Assembly: GCA_963921825.1 (NCBI GenBank)
Contig: OY997593.1
Coordinates: 61,178,039 to 61,242,038 of the forward strand
Length of the DNA: 64,000 nucleotides
Direction: 5' to 3'
Source: Erodium maritimum
Taxonomy: Eukaryota > Streptophyta > Magnoliopsida > Geraniales > Geraniaceae
Numbering within the stretch: position 1 is the stretch's first letter; each line of letters opens with the position of its first letter. Position numbers and translations under genes: made by a program. Below are positions 23,601 through 38,387 of this stretch, piece by piece. Below the pieces are notes generated by a model, which did not search any database, was not told the DNA's origin, and saw nothing but the letters and a program-made list of their open reading frames with translations.

Positions 23601-26600
23601 TTTTTGGGCTTGTTGGTAATAATTGTTGAATTTTCTTACACAAGAGAGTCTTTTTGTTTTAGTGATTATTGTATTGTGAAGGCTTCTTGTACTTAAAAGG
23701 AATGTCCTCATTGTACTTCTTTGCAATAGTTGTCCAAAAGGTATTCCCTGCCTGGTTGTTCCCTCCCACCGAGTTTTTCGATGTGTGAAACCAAATTGAT
23801 ATTGACCTTAAATCTTATAGCTTATCCTAAAGTGTTTTGGTTCATTCGTTAGCCGATTCAGGTGTTGAAAGGCTAGTGAAGGACGATTGTATGAATGATC
23901 GGGTTGAATTACCCCTTGCGTGCGAGTCTAGCACGTAACTGTAATAATGTGGCCCTCATAAATCTTTAAGTACACCAACTGGTTATGATCAGCAACCGGG
24001 AAAATTCCCTTGACTATTTGGCTGTAAAGTTAGTCGGCGTCGTACTGTCTTACTCATCATTCAAGATTGTTTTTGGTTCGGGTAATAATGGGAGAATGAT
24101 AGTTGGAAAGTGAAGTTTGGGATGAAGGTTGAAGTGGTGCATAGTAAAATGGGGGTATGGGTATATATAGGTACATATTTATTTATTTTCTAATTATTTT
24201 GATATTATATTATTTAAAAAAATGAGATATCGTTGGCTGAAGTCATAAGTTAAAATTTTGAATTGCTAGTACATGTGTTAGGCGCAAAGTGCCTGGCTAG
24301 GCGGTTCCAAAATCAAGCGGCGTGCTGTCAGAGACGATGTCGAAGCACCGAAATGGCAACCCGAAGTTAGATACGACAGTAAAATTGATGACTGTTTCAT
24401 GAAAGCGTGACACGTGGCGCTAGCGTGGAAAACAATGATTGTTGACTCCAACGGTCATCAACGATAAGTTTTTTTTAATTATATATAACCCGAATTTTAA
24501 GCCCAAAAGTTTAATTTTCCCAATCTATAAATAACCCCATTCCTTTCATCAAGGCACACATATTTTCTCTTCATTTCTCAACTCTCTCTCTCAACTTTGT
24601 CTCTCAAGACTAGCTATTCATAGCCTGGATTCAAACCCAATTTAGATTTGATTTTACACCAATTGCAAACCTCATCTCACGAGTATTGGAATCTAATTCT
24701 TATCATCTATCGAGCCACAAGGGAGATAGAACATTTAGTACAAAGCAAATAATAAATCATAGGCTATATCCAAGCTTCACATCTTCATCACAGTCAACAC
24801 ATGACATTCAAATCCGTAATTTTCCATAACCCTAGATTATGGGGTTTATTTGTTCATGGAACTGAAATAAGAAGACATGGAAAAGAAAACTCAAAGAATC
24901 ATCAAATTGTCGAAGTATAGACTTACAAATACCAATTCAAGCAACCTAAGATATTCTACAAGCTTCAATCCTTTATCCTCCCAATCTCTCAACTCTCCTC
25001 CCTTCTTAGGCTCTCCCAAACACAAGTAATACAAAAAATAACACTAACCTAGCTATTTAAAGCACTCAAAACAAACTAAAAAATCAGCCTAGTCGGGCGA
25101 CGCAGACCACCACACGAACCGTGCTTGGGTCCACGACGAAGTGGGAAATGGTCCGTGTACGAAACGGTATTGGATCAGTGAGGATCGGGGCGCTCGCCCA
25201 CGGAATGCCTGCGAGCCCTTTGCGGGATAGTGGACATTTAGTCGTTGGGTCCGCCGTAGGGTGAGACACGGTCTGCCTATGGATTCGATACAGATTGGCT
25301 CACGGTCCGTCTCTCGATCCGCCGCGGGCTGACACTAAGATTCGGAAATTATTTTACCTTTAAGTTTCAATTTTGAATGAGTGAGAACCTGCAAAATTCT
25401 TGTTGATGATTGTTTGCTGAAGCCATATAGTTTTTGGGAAGCCATGAAGTTTTGAATCCTCTATTTTACTTTGGAAATTTGATTTTTTGCCCTATTGTCT
25501 CCTCTACCTTCTCTAAAACAACGATAAACGAACATGAAAAACTTGTTGGCCATTCTATGAAACAATTTACACAAACGGACAATTCACAAAAGGGCGTGTA
25601 AGGCTATCGAACGATGAGATTTGGGAAGAAATGAGACAGCGATAAAGAGATAGGAAAAAATGATAAAAAATAGAAACTAATATTTTAAAAAGTAAAACTG
25701 ATTTAAAAACATTGGGTTTTAAAATAAAAATGTGATTTTTATCAATTAAAATAATAAAAACAATTAAAAAAAATAAATAACATGATTTTGAAAAAAGAAA
25801 AAAAAGATATGAATCGCTCAGTTAGGGTTTCCCCCTTCTCGTCGCTGTCCCTCGCGGCCGCGTCGTCTCTGTTCCTCCCGACCTAGTTCCGACCACATCT
25901 CTTCGCTCACCGTGCGTAGTCCCCAGAACTCCTTGCTCCGCCTTCGTCTAGCCCTAGATTGTAAGAGATCTCTTCCCAGAGGGGCACCGAGACCTTGACC
26001 CCTCCTCCAGTGGTTTCTCATGCTCCTCCGACAGTCTTTGTTTCTCCCGTAAGGCTTCGATCCCTATCTCCCCCCGTTCAACAACTTTTCCCCAATATCG
26101 ATTCTCTTTGTTTCTGAAGCTTCACCGCCTCTGAACCCACCGCTGTCGCCGCCGCCGTCACGTCCATCTCCCTGACCTCCACACCGCACCCTCCTCGACC
26201 CCTCTCTCGATTCTAGATATGGCTAATCGAGTGAGTCGTTTTTATTTTATCTGATTTCGTTTTTGTAGGGTCAAAAACTAGCGAGCAGTGATTCAGGGAT
26301 TTGTCCTGAGAGGGAACCCTGTTTCGCGTATATCCTCCCAATCCAACTACTGTAGTTCAAATTTGGTCGGTTTGCCCCCATATGTAGTGTTGGCTCCTAC
26401 TACTGATGTAGTCCTTGACCAGGTTTCGGAGCAAGACTTCCAGTACTGTTTCCTCGTCCCCCACCTTTCCTTCCTGTCTTTATGGCGATGCCCTATATGG
26501 CTTTTCATCCAATACCGTCAGTGAGAGTTATAATGTTAAGAGAATAACGAACAATTTGTGTTATATGTCAGTTCTTCGTGGTCATGAATTTCTCCTGATA

Positions 26601-26746
26601 CACTCACTTGTAGTTGATAATCTAAATTAATAAAATTACACCGTTTAGAAAAAAAAAACATGATTTTGAAAAATTGGCTTAATTGAAAGGTATTACCGAT
26701 TTTTAAGTGTTTTTGTTGGAAAAACAACAGAAAAACAACAACGGTA
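23601..26746. other. Gene-poor region with a promoter-like stretch and a GC-rich patch
   Basis: At about 24515-24610 a TATA-like 'ctataaata' is followed by a CT-rich leader (tctcaactctctctctcaac), but no open frame follows. It resembles the leader of a lost transposase gene. 25810-26230 is a GC-rich patch beginning 'ttagggtttcccccttctcg', with weak gene-like character (splice-like 'gtgagtcg' near 26230) and no recognised product. 25660-25800 is AT-rich filler of the 'gtaaaactgattt' kind also seen in the MULE elements. Confidence 0.45.
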
Positions 26747-26756
26747 TTAAAATAAA

Positions 26757-27700
26757 GGAAAACTTTATTTTAATACCCTGGCAAACATTTATTTGCAGTA
26801 TAATACCATAGCTTGTTTTTTTTTGCATTTTAATACCCTGGCAAACATTTATTTTCACTTTCATACCCAACCGTTAACTTTCCTTCCAAAATAGGTAAAA
26901 AGTCCAAAATACCCCTTGAGACCAATCAATTTTTTTCAAAACCTACCACAAAAAATCAGATTTTTTTATATATTTCAAAAGCTATATTTTATTTCAAAAA
27001 GTATTTAAAAATCAGGTTTTATATATTTCAAAACCCATAATTTTATATTTATTTTTAAAAACAGTTTTTATATATTACAAAAAAGTTTTTTTTTTATATA
27101 TTTTATTTCAAACAAATATTAAAAAAATCAGTTTTTATATATTTTAAAAATTATTTTTTATATATTTCATAATAATATTTTTATATAATTCAAAAAATCA
27201 GATTTATTTCAAAAAAATATTAAAATTCTTTTTATATATTACAAGAATCAAATTTTGTATATATTTTAAAAATTTAGATTTTATTTCAAAAAATATTTTT
27301 TAAAAAATTAGTTTTTATATATTTCAAAAATCATATTTTTATATAATTCAAAAAATCAGATTTATTTATAAAAAGAATCAGTTTTTTATATATATCAAAA
27401 GAACATATTTTTTTATATATTTCAAAAATACTATATTTTATTTCAAAAATATTTTAAAAAAAATCAGTTTTTATATATTTTAAAAATCAAGTGTTAAATG
27501 GTGTTTTTGGTATTTTTTTTGAAAAAAACAAGGTCATGTGCAAAGCATATGACCATTTTCAATCCATTTGGATGAAAAGTTAACGGTTGAGTATGAAAGT
27601 GAAAATAAATGTTTTTCAGAGGATTAAAATACAAAAAAAACAAGTTAGGGTATTATACTGTAAATAAATATTTTCCAGGGTATCAAATTGAAAATTTTCC
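26757..27700. mobile_element. Mutator-like MITE (944 bp) immediately upstream of ATG8
   Basis: The ends GGAAAACTTT and AAAATTTTCC are inverted copies. The inverted match continues over about 120 bp, through 'ataccctgg' and 'cccaaccgttaac' against 'gttaacggttgag'. A perfect 10-bp duplication TTAAAATAAA flanks it (26747-26756 and 27701-27710). Long TIRs and a 9-11 bp TSD fit Mutator-like elements. The interior is extremely AT-rich, built from 'atatatttcaaaaa' and 'aaatcag' units, and non-coding. It ends about 850 bp before the ATG8 start codon. Confidence 0.88.
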
Positions 27701-27710
27701 TTAAAATAAA

Positions 27711-28551
27711 AACTAAAAAATTTGAAGGATAGGAAAAAAAAGAGGTTCAAGATATTAATTTGAAAATAAATATTTTTCAAAATGAGATGAAATTTTCCCA
27801 AGAAAATGTTAAATCTGTCGATTATGAATTTAATGACGAGGAGTCGATATGTACAGATAAGACTAAATAGGATAAAAGCCATGGCCGATAGTATTAATAG
27901 TTGAAAGTCCAAGCAAAGACGCCATATTTCTCTGCAGTCCAAGGAGCTTCAAGAGTTTTGATCAGAAAGCTCTATACCTGTTATTTCTTAGCGGTCAATC
28001 ATCTCGTGGTTCGTCTCTCTCTACCCGATTTCTCGAAGTTTTTAAATTCTTATTTTATTTTTTCTATTATCTGTAAATCTATTCATGATAATTAGTAGGG
28101 TTACTCGGCTGTTTGATACTAAATCTGTTGCAGTATATATGTTTTTGAATTTGTACGTTTAAAAAATTTGCATTTCGGCACATTTCTGTGAATTTTATGT
28201 CATATTATGGTTCAATTTGTTTTCTGCCTGATTAGTTTTCACCATCGGAATCGCAGTTTCAGTTTTGAAATTTAGGGTTTTCTTTTGCTTGATTTTCTGT
28301 TACTTGGTGCCTATATTTTTCATTTCTGTAGTTGTTATCGGCTGGTTCCGTGTTAGATAATTTCCTTTCCCGGGTCACTGGTTTTCAGATTGCTTGGAAT
28401 CAAAAATTGATTGTGTCTCCTTTTGGTTGAGGAATCTGCTTGTTTTTCCAGATGATCGCACCTCTTAATTATCGATAGTATGTTGAAAAAAGCATCTCTA
28501 TGATTTGTATATGGGTATATTTACTGATTCAGGGTGTGTCCTACAGAAAGA
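27711..28551 (+). promoter_or_regulatory. Promoter side and 5' leader of ATG8, with a probable leader intron
   Basis: The start codon at 28552 is preceded by the acceptor-like 'tcctacag' ending at 28546. A candidate donor GTG|gttcgt lies at 28009, after a CT-rich segment. A leader intron of about 540 bp would place the transcription start near 27880-27950. Leader introns are common in plant ATG8 genes. The donor and the transcription start are inferred only. Confidence 0.5.
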
Positions 28552-31106
<2,555 letters not shown>

Positions 31107-31450
31107 CTTTGGAGTATATACATGTCCTCTGCATATATTATTTCATCATTATGGTGTTCCCCCTTGTCTTACCACTGATAAATACTCTGTTCTGTCTATT
31201 TATGAGAACTGCCATAATCTATATGTACAGGATTCAACTTGGATTTAATAATTAATCTCTGTTAATTGTCTATATTGGTGATCATTTTGGTGCAACGTGA
31301 TGGCGTTCTGTGCAATTGTGACTGGGTCATTTCCAAGAAGATTGTCTGTGGTCTTCTCTTCTATATATAGATGTTTCATCTGCTTGAACTTTTGTGGAGT
31401 TGTTGTAGCCTTGTTTCTGGGCAGGGGAATTTGTTTTGAAGTAGATAGTT
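31107..31450 (+). other. ATG8 3' untranslated region and LINE target site
   Basis: Presumed 3' UTR after the ATG8 stop. It is AT-rich with several TAATAA-like signals (for example 31247-31252). The last 12 bases (31439-31450, AAGTAGATAGTT) are the duplicated target of the LINE. I cannot tell whether the LINE lies within the transcript. Confidence 0.5.
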
Positions 31451-31641
31451 TTTTTTTTTGATAGGCTAAAGATTTTATTCAGCTTTCGTTCTATAAGTGA
31501 ATAGAACGAAGCAAAAGAACTGACCCCAAGACAGGGCCAATTTTCCATACCAAAACAGCTACGAAAGCTTAACAAAAGTCCAATTACAAAATCCAACAAC
31601 AAAACAACCAAACTAAGCATAAACGAAGAACAAAGGAAACA

Positions 31642-33202
31642 TCAGACAGTCCTCCTTTGCTGCTGCCTCCTACCACTCCACAAGCACCAAGATGGATCTC
31701 TAACCCAATCCTCATGAGTCACCCCTATACGGAGCGAGCCTAAATTCCAACATACCCCAAAAGAATGAGCCTGAACTTTCGCCAACACCCCATTTTCACT
31801 CTCCGTGATCTGATTAAACACTGCACCATTCCGAGTAACCCAAATAGACCATAATGTCACATAAGCAACTCGAACCCAACCCAACCACTACTTCCTCGAC
31901 CCCAACCCCTTCCACCAAAGTAAAACTTCTCCTACCCGACTCGGCATAGGACCCCACACCTTCCACCATAAAAACACCATACTCCAGATCTTCCAAGCAA
32001 ACTCACAGTGCAATAAAACATGATCAACAGATTCAAAAAATAGCATGCATAAAGGAATAACATACTATTCAGAGAGATCTGCAAACCTCTGCTCTCCAAA
32101 AACTCTTTGGTAGGAAGGGCGTTGTGCGCTGCCAGCCACACGAACACACTGAACTTCGGCGGAACATTCTTCACCCACAGAATTGATGCCCACTCCACAC
32201 CCGCCGGCCCCACCAAGCACCGATACGCAGAGCTCGACACCTGGCCCTGCTAGCCCGCTCCGTCCCATCCAATTCCCTCTCCTCCAAAATGGCATCCCAT
32301 CTTTCCAGCTCAGTAGTCAAAACAACAACATCTGCATCCACCCTACCAAATACTTATGTGTTCCATACCTGCAAATCCCGCCTCAGGCTCCTCAATTTTG
32401 ACCATAAAACAAAACTGGGGTCACCAGAGAACGAATAAGACTCCCATAAAAACCTGACCGTCGGGATAAACGACCTGTGCTCAAGCCAAGCATTAATAAA
32501 GCGAAGAGGTTTCGGCCCCCAATTAACAATCTCCACACCCAAAACCACTGGCCTATGATCCGAGACCCCTCTTGGGAGACCCCGTTGAACCAACAAACCA
32601 AGAACAGAGAGAGCCTCAGAAGAGACCAAAAACCTATCAAGACGAGAGGCTTTTGATCCCGTATCATACCAAGTATACTTAGACCCGATCATCGCAAGAT
32701 CCAACAACCCCAAATCCTCAATAAAATCAGAGAAAGCTGCAGCATCTGCTCTCTTGAAACTACTACCCCGACGTTCCTCAACAGACAACACAGAATTAAA
32801 ATCACCACCCACAAAGAGAATGTCATGGAAAGAGTCCCGCAAATCAACCAAAGTATTCCACAGAGCCCGTCTATCACGAGACGAATTAGGGGCGTACACA
32901 TTCAAAACAGTGCAAGGGAGCTGAGAACTAACAATCACCCCGTTCCAGCAAATCACATTATGTTCAAAACGAACCGAGACTTTATGGAAAACAGACAATT
33001 TCCAAGCTAATAAAACCCCACCAGCCGACCCATCCGCGGGTACCCAATCCACACCCCAATCAGGGCCAAAACCACAAGAACGGAGAACACCACAATCAAC
33101 AACACCCAGTTTGGTTTCTTGAATTAAAACTAAATCAACCGAATTAGACAAAACACATCTTTTAATGCAATTCCTCTTCAAGTCGGAATGCATACCTCTC
33201 AC
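31642..33202 (-). pseudogene. LINE ORF2 remnant: endonuclease fused to zf-RVT, RT missing
   Basis: Residues 1-282 (32354-33202) are an APE-like endonuclease: VRGM-like start (MRGMHSDLKR), LVLIQETKL (catalytic E), LNVYAPNSSRDRR, VGGDFNSVLS (catalytic D/N) and GVSDHRPVVL (SDH). After a stop at 32354 the frame can be followed as VFGRVDADVVV..ELERWDAILEEREL to about 32245. It then jumps to WASILWVKNVPPKFSVFVWL and AAHNALPTKEFLESRGL, the zf-RVT region that normally follows a reverse transcriptase of several hundred residues. The last part (31642-31884: WSIWVTRNGAVFNQ, HEDWVRDPSWCLWS) is frameshifted. So this copy cannot retrotranspose by itself. Confidence 0.85.
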
Positions 33203-33569
33203 GTTTCACGTGAGGAACCTCATCAAAAAATTACTCAGACGAACCCGAAACAGGCGTTAAAATATTACCTGTGTTCGAATCCGAAACCTCCTCCTCCTCA
33301 CTGCCAGACCCGTCCGCTAAAAACAAATTTGTCTTTGGCACCTCAATGTCAAGGCAATCAAACTGTTCCAACACCAAAGGTCCGATATCAATGGCCTTCT
33401 TCCCCACCTTCTTACAGTAACTCCAATCACCCGAGCTTCCTTTCAACTTCTTAGCAAAGTCCACGATAAACCGGCTTGAATGATCACAGGTGCTTGCTGA
33501 ACCTGACTTGGACGTTGTTTGATAGAAAACCGCAGGTTGGACTGCCGATCAAACCTTGGGGTGCTTCCT

Positions 33570-35102
33570 CTACCGACCACGGCCCCGTTTAAGAACAGAC
33601 ACGGGAACAGCTGCCACCGGCGACCCGACGCACTGCAGACCACCAGCTGTTCTGGACGACTCGGGATCGCTCTGCAGCATATGCTTCACGCCCAAGTCAG
33701 ACGGACTGGCACACTCCTTCTGGTATTGCGATTGTTCACAGGTACGAGTCCTGTTTTGGACGCGAACCTCCCGTTCTGCAGGAGTATTCGTATCACGCAA
33801 TTGTGAAAAAGGTGTGATCGCCAGCCCAAAGCCCTCTATGGCCACTGGGCTTGGCGTCTGCATCGAGTTAACGGCCCGTTCAGAGATTGTTCCTTCGCTG
33901 GAGAACGAACCAGGGGAGGAAACCGGGCTCTTCAACACCCGAAAAGGAACAGATGAAGACGGCACAAGCTTCAGTAGAACGGGAAAGGATGAAACGTCCA
34001 GCTCTAAACGCACTTCAACAGGGGAGACCTGCACCTCAGAACAATGTACCAAAGCGAATGCACGCTCCATTGAATCACCTGCATCAAAGGTATCGACAAT
34101 ACTGATCACCTCACCGAGAAGGCCCGCCACAAGCCGAAAGTTCTCAATATCCCAACCATGGAATGGAACACCCGTAATCTCCAACCAAACGAATACCCCA
34201 GGCTTCACTAAAATCTCAGCTGTAGGAACAATAAGGTCGAACCAAGTTTTCAACCAATCTTCCCCTTGCAGCCTCAGAGACTCTGCAAAAGCCGAGTCCG
34301 GGCAAGAGAGTAAGAACACCCTATTCCCAAAACCCCGGACTTCGACATCACGGACCCCTTCTCGTCCTATCGCTTCCTGGATTGCATTCACAGAGCACTC
34401 GTTTCTAGCAATCCCCAGAAGCCCCTTCTCCACCAGAATTTGATGGTGAGGAGTAATAGTTCCCTTGCACACTCGACCAGCCATCACGCTTGCACGCTTC
34501 TTACCAGCAGGGTTGGAAGGTTTGTTCCTATCATGAGCAACCAACAATCGGTGCTCCTTGGCAATAGAACCATGGCAATGTGCCACAATTAGGTTTGCAT
34601 CAGCTTCAGTTTTTGCATATACAAAGCCAAAGAACTTCCCTTTGACGTTTTCTCTACGAACAACATTTGCCTTAACCACTGCACCGACACAATTACAGTG
34701 GTCTCGCAGCCAAACATCGTCCACACCGAACGACAAATTGAACACAAACAATTTGTGTGTACCTTGAATAATCTGCGGGTTAACGCTCGGATCACCTGCA
34801 CCAATATCCAATTGATTCAATCCGGATCGTCCTTGCACAATAGGAATCGAAACACCCTCTGTAGCAGCAACACCTACGCTCCTTTCCACAGGCGATCGGA
34901 CACCAGCTCCTCCATAAACCGCCGCTAACTCCGCTGCCCTAGGGAACGAGACCCTTCTCCCTTCGATCACAACATCACTGAAGGTCGGTGTGACCGCCGT
35001 CCCTCCAGAAATCGTCGACGCCGACGAAGTGACCAGTGGCGCCGATCCCTTCGTTACGCACTCTCTCGCACTCTCCTTTTCTCTCATGGTAGTCATGTCC
35101 AT
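33570..35102 (-). CDS. LINE ORF1 protein, RRM plus DUF4283-like region, 510 aa
   Basis: This is the RNA-binding chaperone-type ORF1 product of a plant L1 element, expected to coat the element RNA. The N-terminal 115 residues are low-complexity. At about residues 118-185 there is an RRM with LFVFNLSF (RNP2-like) and KGKFFGFVYA (RNP1-like). After it comes a DUF4283-type region (about 230-380), with CKGTITPHHQILVEKGLLG and VWLEITGVPFHGWDIENFR. The frame is uninterrupted, unlike the downstream ORF2, so this part is younger-looking or was kept intact. It lies 368 bases upstream of the endonuclease frame in the same element. Whether it is expressed cannot be told. Confidence 0.85.
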   Translation of the reverse strand: MDMTTMREKESARECVTKGSAPLVTSSASTISGGTAVTPTFSDVVIEGRRVSFPRAAELAAVYGGAGVRSPVERSVGVAATEGVSIPIVQGRSGLNQLDIGAGDPSVNPQIIQGTHKLFVFNLSFGVDDVWLRDHCNCVGAVVKANVVRRENVKGKFFGFVYAKTEADANLIVAHCHGSIAKEHRLLVAHDRNKPSNPAGKKRASVMAGRVCKGTITPHHQILVEKGLLGIARNECSVNAIQEAIGREGVRDVEVRGFGNRVFLLSCPDSAFAESLRLQGEDWLKTWFDLIVPTAEILVKPGVFVWLEITGVPFHGWDIENFRLVAGLLGEVISIVDTFDAGDSMERAFALVHCSEVQVSPVEVRLELDVSSFPVLLKLVPSSSVPFRVLKSPVSSPGSFSSEGTISERAVNSMQTPSPVAIEGFGLAITPFSQLRDTNTPAEREVRVQNRTRTCEQSQYQKECASPSDLGVKHMLQSDPESSRTAGGLQCVGSPVAAVPVSVLKRGRGR

Positions 35103-35144
35103 TCTTTACCTTTTCTCTAACTACTTAATTGAAAGTAGATAGTT

Positions 35145-36882
35145 GGTGAGATGTAGAAGTCATGTGCTGGGTATTTACATGTGGGTATGGGCCATCATCA
35201 AGTGAATGTGGGAGAGAAAAAATGTCTAGGATTAATGGCTTGTTAAAATAGTAGGGAGATAATAAGGATAATTGCTGAAAATATTCTCTCCTTATAAGTT
35301 AGAAGTAGAGCAGAGACCAAACAGTGTTTAGGTATTACTTTGAGCGATTCCTGACAGTTGGCATCTTTTGGTTTACATTTCTGTTTTAATTACGATTTCT
35401 GCATTCGCTATTATGGTTATAACCGTTTCCGTTTGGATCGGTTCGCTTATGAGGATTATTGGATCACTACCTCTTGTAGAGTATATTGACCGTTGTAATG
35501 ACCCTCTTTACTGTTTAATAAAATCTACTTCTTATTCTAAAAAAAAAATAGTTTGCACTTGTGCAAATTACATTTTACATTAAAATTTTCAATAATTCTT
35601 TAGGATGATTGCAAAAATTTGGGGTGAACTATGTGCGTCGGGTGAACTATGTGTTTGTAAAATCTTAAGGTGTACTTTTTTTATACAAAAACTTATGTTG
35701 AATTAATATTCATCTACAAATCCAACAACGGGATTATTGTTTTTTTGCAAAAAGCCGAAAGTATCTTATGAAAGTATTACATAAGGGTTCTAACTTGAAA
35801 AACATGTATACATTACGAATAACGAAACACGTGTAATACAAATGGATTTTCAAAGTTGTCTGGGTTGTGAGTTAGGGATTTTCTTGGTTGAATTGAATAT
35901 GTAAGTTGTCTTCAACGTAGATCTATTTTTTTTTCATTTTTTGATAATTTTAAAATTTATTGAAATCGAAAGCAAATTCACATTCTCCAACCCTGATTTT
36001 TTTTCTCCATTTTTTGATAGTATCTTTTCCAGAAAATTAGTAAAATAAATAAAAATATATAACGTAAAAAGAGAAAGAAAAAAGTTTTGAAGAAAATTAA
36101 TATAAAAATGAATGGAAAAAAAGAAAAAAAGAAAAAAAAATCATTAATATATTTGTAATGAAATTAAAAAAAATGATTTTAGAAAAATTTAAAACTTATT
36201 CTAGGGTTTGAAAGACTTGATAGTATAAATCTGGATAACAATTGAGGGTGTTTTCGTCATTTATAAAAATAACAACCATGGATGGAAATTGACCATCGAC
36301 GTTATTAAACGTAAGTTCGGGATAGATGATTTTTACGAATAAAGTTTGGGGTATTAAACCATTAAACACGTATAACTCGGAGTATGTTAACATAATTTAC
36401 CTTTAAGCATAAATGAAAACTAAGAAACTAATGTGAGAGGTTATTGGGCTTCACGTCTCCATTTGTCTATTAAACCCATATGTCTCACTTTTCTTCTCGT
36501 TCAATGATTTTGCAGGAATTTTTTTGTTGCTTAAGTCTTGTGTATGAAATCTGTTATGCATATTAATAATTATTGATCAATTTTTTACTGGAATTTTTAT
36601 GTTTTTTTTACTAATTGACAATGAAGAAATCGAGGCCTCAAGTTATGTGCGTTTTGTTGATTATTGAACCTGAGTTATGGAATAAAGTGTCTTTGGGATA
36701 GCCTTTAATGTTACTGCTAATAGTTTCTTCATCTTTGTTATTGCTAATCGAGGCCTCAATTACCTGTCTTTGGGATAGCCTTTCCCAATTACCATTTATG
36801 TTTGGTAAAGTTCTATACTTTTGTTCTCTTAACATTGGAGGGTAAAGCCTGGACATTACTAAGTGATTAAGGTTACTTATAC
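35145..36882. other. AT-rich intergenic DNA with poly(A)-like and decayed repeat traces
   Basis: No gene. A possible short retroposon tail ends at 35541-35550 ('cttattctaaaaaaaaaa'). 35930-36180 is nearly pure A/T. A direct repeat 'gtctttgggatagcctt' occurs near 36689 and 36767, with 'atcgaggcctcaa' before each copy. No delimited element was found. Confidence 0.45.
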
Positions 36883-36895
36883 ATCAGATTCTATT

Positions 36896-38387
36896 ATCTC
36901 TAGAAAAGCTCTCGACTACTCTCTCTTCCTAAAAACCCTAGCCGCACCTCCCCTTCTTCTTCGTCCTCACCGGCGACAACCATGGCTACGGCCATGGTTG
37001 TAGCCGGTGGTGACTTCTTCTTCTCATCTTCTACGACCTTTCCCCCCTTTTTTCCTTATTCCCCCTCTTTTCCGACTCCCACTCTACTTCGTTTGGTTGA
37101 GAGTTTGGCTAGATCTACTTCCTCAGTGACCTTTTTGTCCAGATCTGGGAGTAAGACGTCTTTCCCCTTCTTTCCTGTTGGGGATCTTCACCGATTGGGT
37201 TCTTTTGGTGCTGAATCGAAGGAGTAGTCGCAGATCTGGCCTTCTGGGCGGTCGTTTTGGGTTTTTTGGGTGTGGTCTTGCTCCGGCTGCGAGGTCGCGC
37301 TAGCTCGTTGGCTCCGGATTTTGTCTGTTCCTTAGTGGGAAGTTTTTCCTCTCGGATTGGCTGGGAACGGACCATTTCTAGGGTGTTCGGGTCTTCCGGT
37401 CTCCACCTTCAGCTGGGTGCCTCGGTTCAAGCTAGTCCTCCTCCGGCGATGCTGAGGGTTTACGGTTCAGAGCTCTACCTTCTTGGGGTGGTGCTGCTTC
37501 TCCTGAGTTGAGCTCATGGTTTTGGTCGGTGATTTTCCAGTTCTCTGTCAGAGGAGCTGCGATGGTCTCTGCCTCAGTTTCTTCCCAGATTGCCTCCGGA
37601 CAAATCAGATGGTCTGAGATCGGTAAATCTCGTTTCTGTCTTGTTTTCTTCATTTCTCTTTCCTACCTCACTTATACTCTGTTTTTCCCTCTAATTGGTC
37701 TCTTGTTTCCTCGTCCTCGGTGGTGAGGACGGGGCCTCACGATTGGGGTAGGCCACCGTGGGGTGTTTAAGCCATTGGTTTGTTAGGAGATTATTGGTAG
37801 GGTTTAATAGAGTCTTGGTGTTGTGTCTGGGTGGAGTCGTGATTTGTCCCGACCCCTCCTTTGTGGAGTCGTTTCCCGGTGCTGACCGGGTGTGGGGTTC
37901 TTTCGGGTTCCTGGGCTAGTGAGGTGATTGGTGGAGGATCGGGTTTGCTGGCTGATGTAGGTCTTACACTGGGTATGCTGTTATTTCCGGAGCTGCTATA
38001 CCTATTTTCTTTAGTTGTTTGGTTCTGGCCAGAGGCCTTGTTAGGTAGTAGTGCTTATTGGTTGGATCTTTGGTTTTAGACCTGTTTTGTGTTGGTTTAC
38101 TTCAGGGTTGGTGTATCTTTCTTGGGTAAGAGTCCCTTTTCAACCCCTGCATGGGTTTGTTATGTTCTTGGTTGGTTGTTAGTTGTTTCTGGTTAACTGT
38201 TTGTTTAATGTGTGTAAAATCTGGGTAACAGACCTGTGTAATACCCAATGTTTGGGTTTTGTGTTTCTGGTTTGAGGTGCCAATTAGGCATTCTCAGTGT
38301 TGTAATGGAGGGTTCGCCCTTAGCCTTGTTTCCATTTTGGAAACTTGGTTCTTTTATAAAAAAAAAATTGCTGATCAAAAAAAATAT
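36896..38387 (+). mobile_element. Poly(A)-tailed non-LTR retroposon (1.49 kb), 13-bp TSD
   Basis: ATCAGATTCTATT flanks it exactly (36883-36895 and 38388-38400). The 3' end is A-rich (ttataaaaaaaaaattgctg, then a second A run), typical of plant L1-mobilised sequence. The 5' part carries a short frame (36982-37227, MATAMVVAGGDFFFSSS..., 81 residues). The rest is GT-rich without a recognised domain. No endonuclease or reverse transcriptase is visible, so it must be a non-autonomous or internally rearranged LINE derivative. Confidence 0.85.

Larger units (their letters stand above)
31451..35132 (-). mobile_element. L1-type LINE, minus strand, reverse transcriptase deleted, TSD 12 bp
   Basis: A T run at 31449-31459 is the poly(A) tail in the minus sense. 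AAGTAGATAGTT occurs at both borders (31439-31450 and 35133-35144), the TSD of target-primed reverse transcription. In order (minus) it holds ORF1 with an RRM (33570-35102), a spacer, an APE-type endonuclease (32354-33202), and then directly the C-terminal zf-RVT region (31642-32240). The reverse transcriptase is missing. The 5' end lies only about 30 bases before the ORF1 start. Confidence 0.9.

Noticed and set aside
24500-24620. Promoter of a host gene (TATA-like box and CT-rich leader)
   Set aside because: No coding exon follows. It is more likely a leftover transposon promoter, so it is only mentioned within the gene-poor region.
33556-34443. 295-residue plus-strand frame
   Set aside because: Antisense of LINE ORF1, which has RRM motifs in the minus sense.
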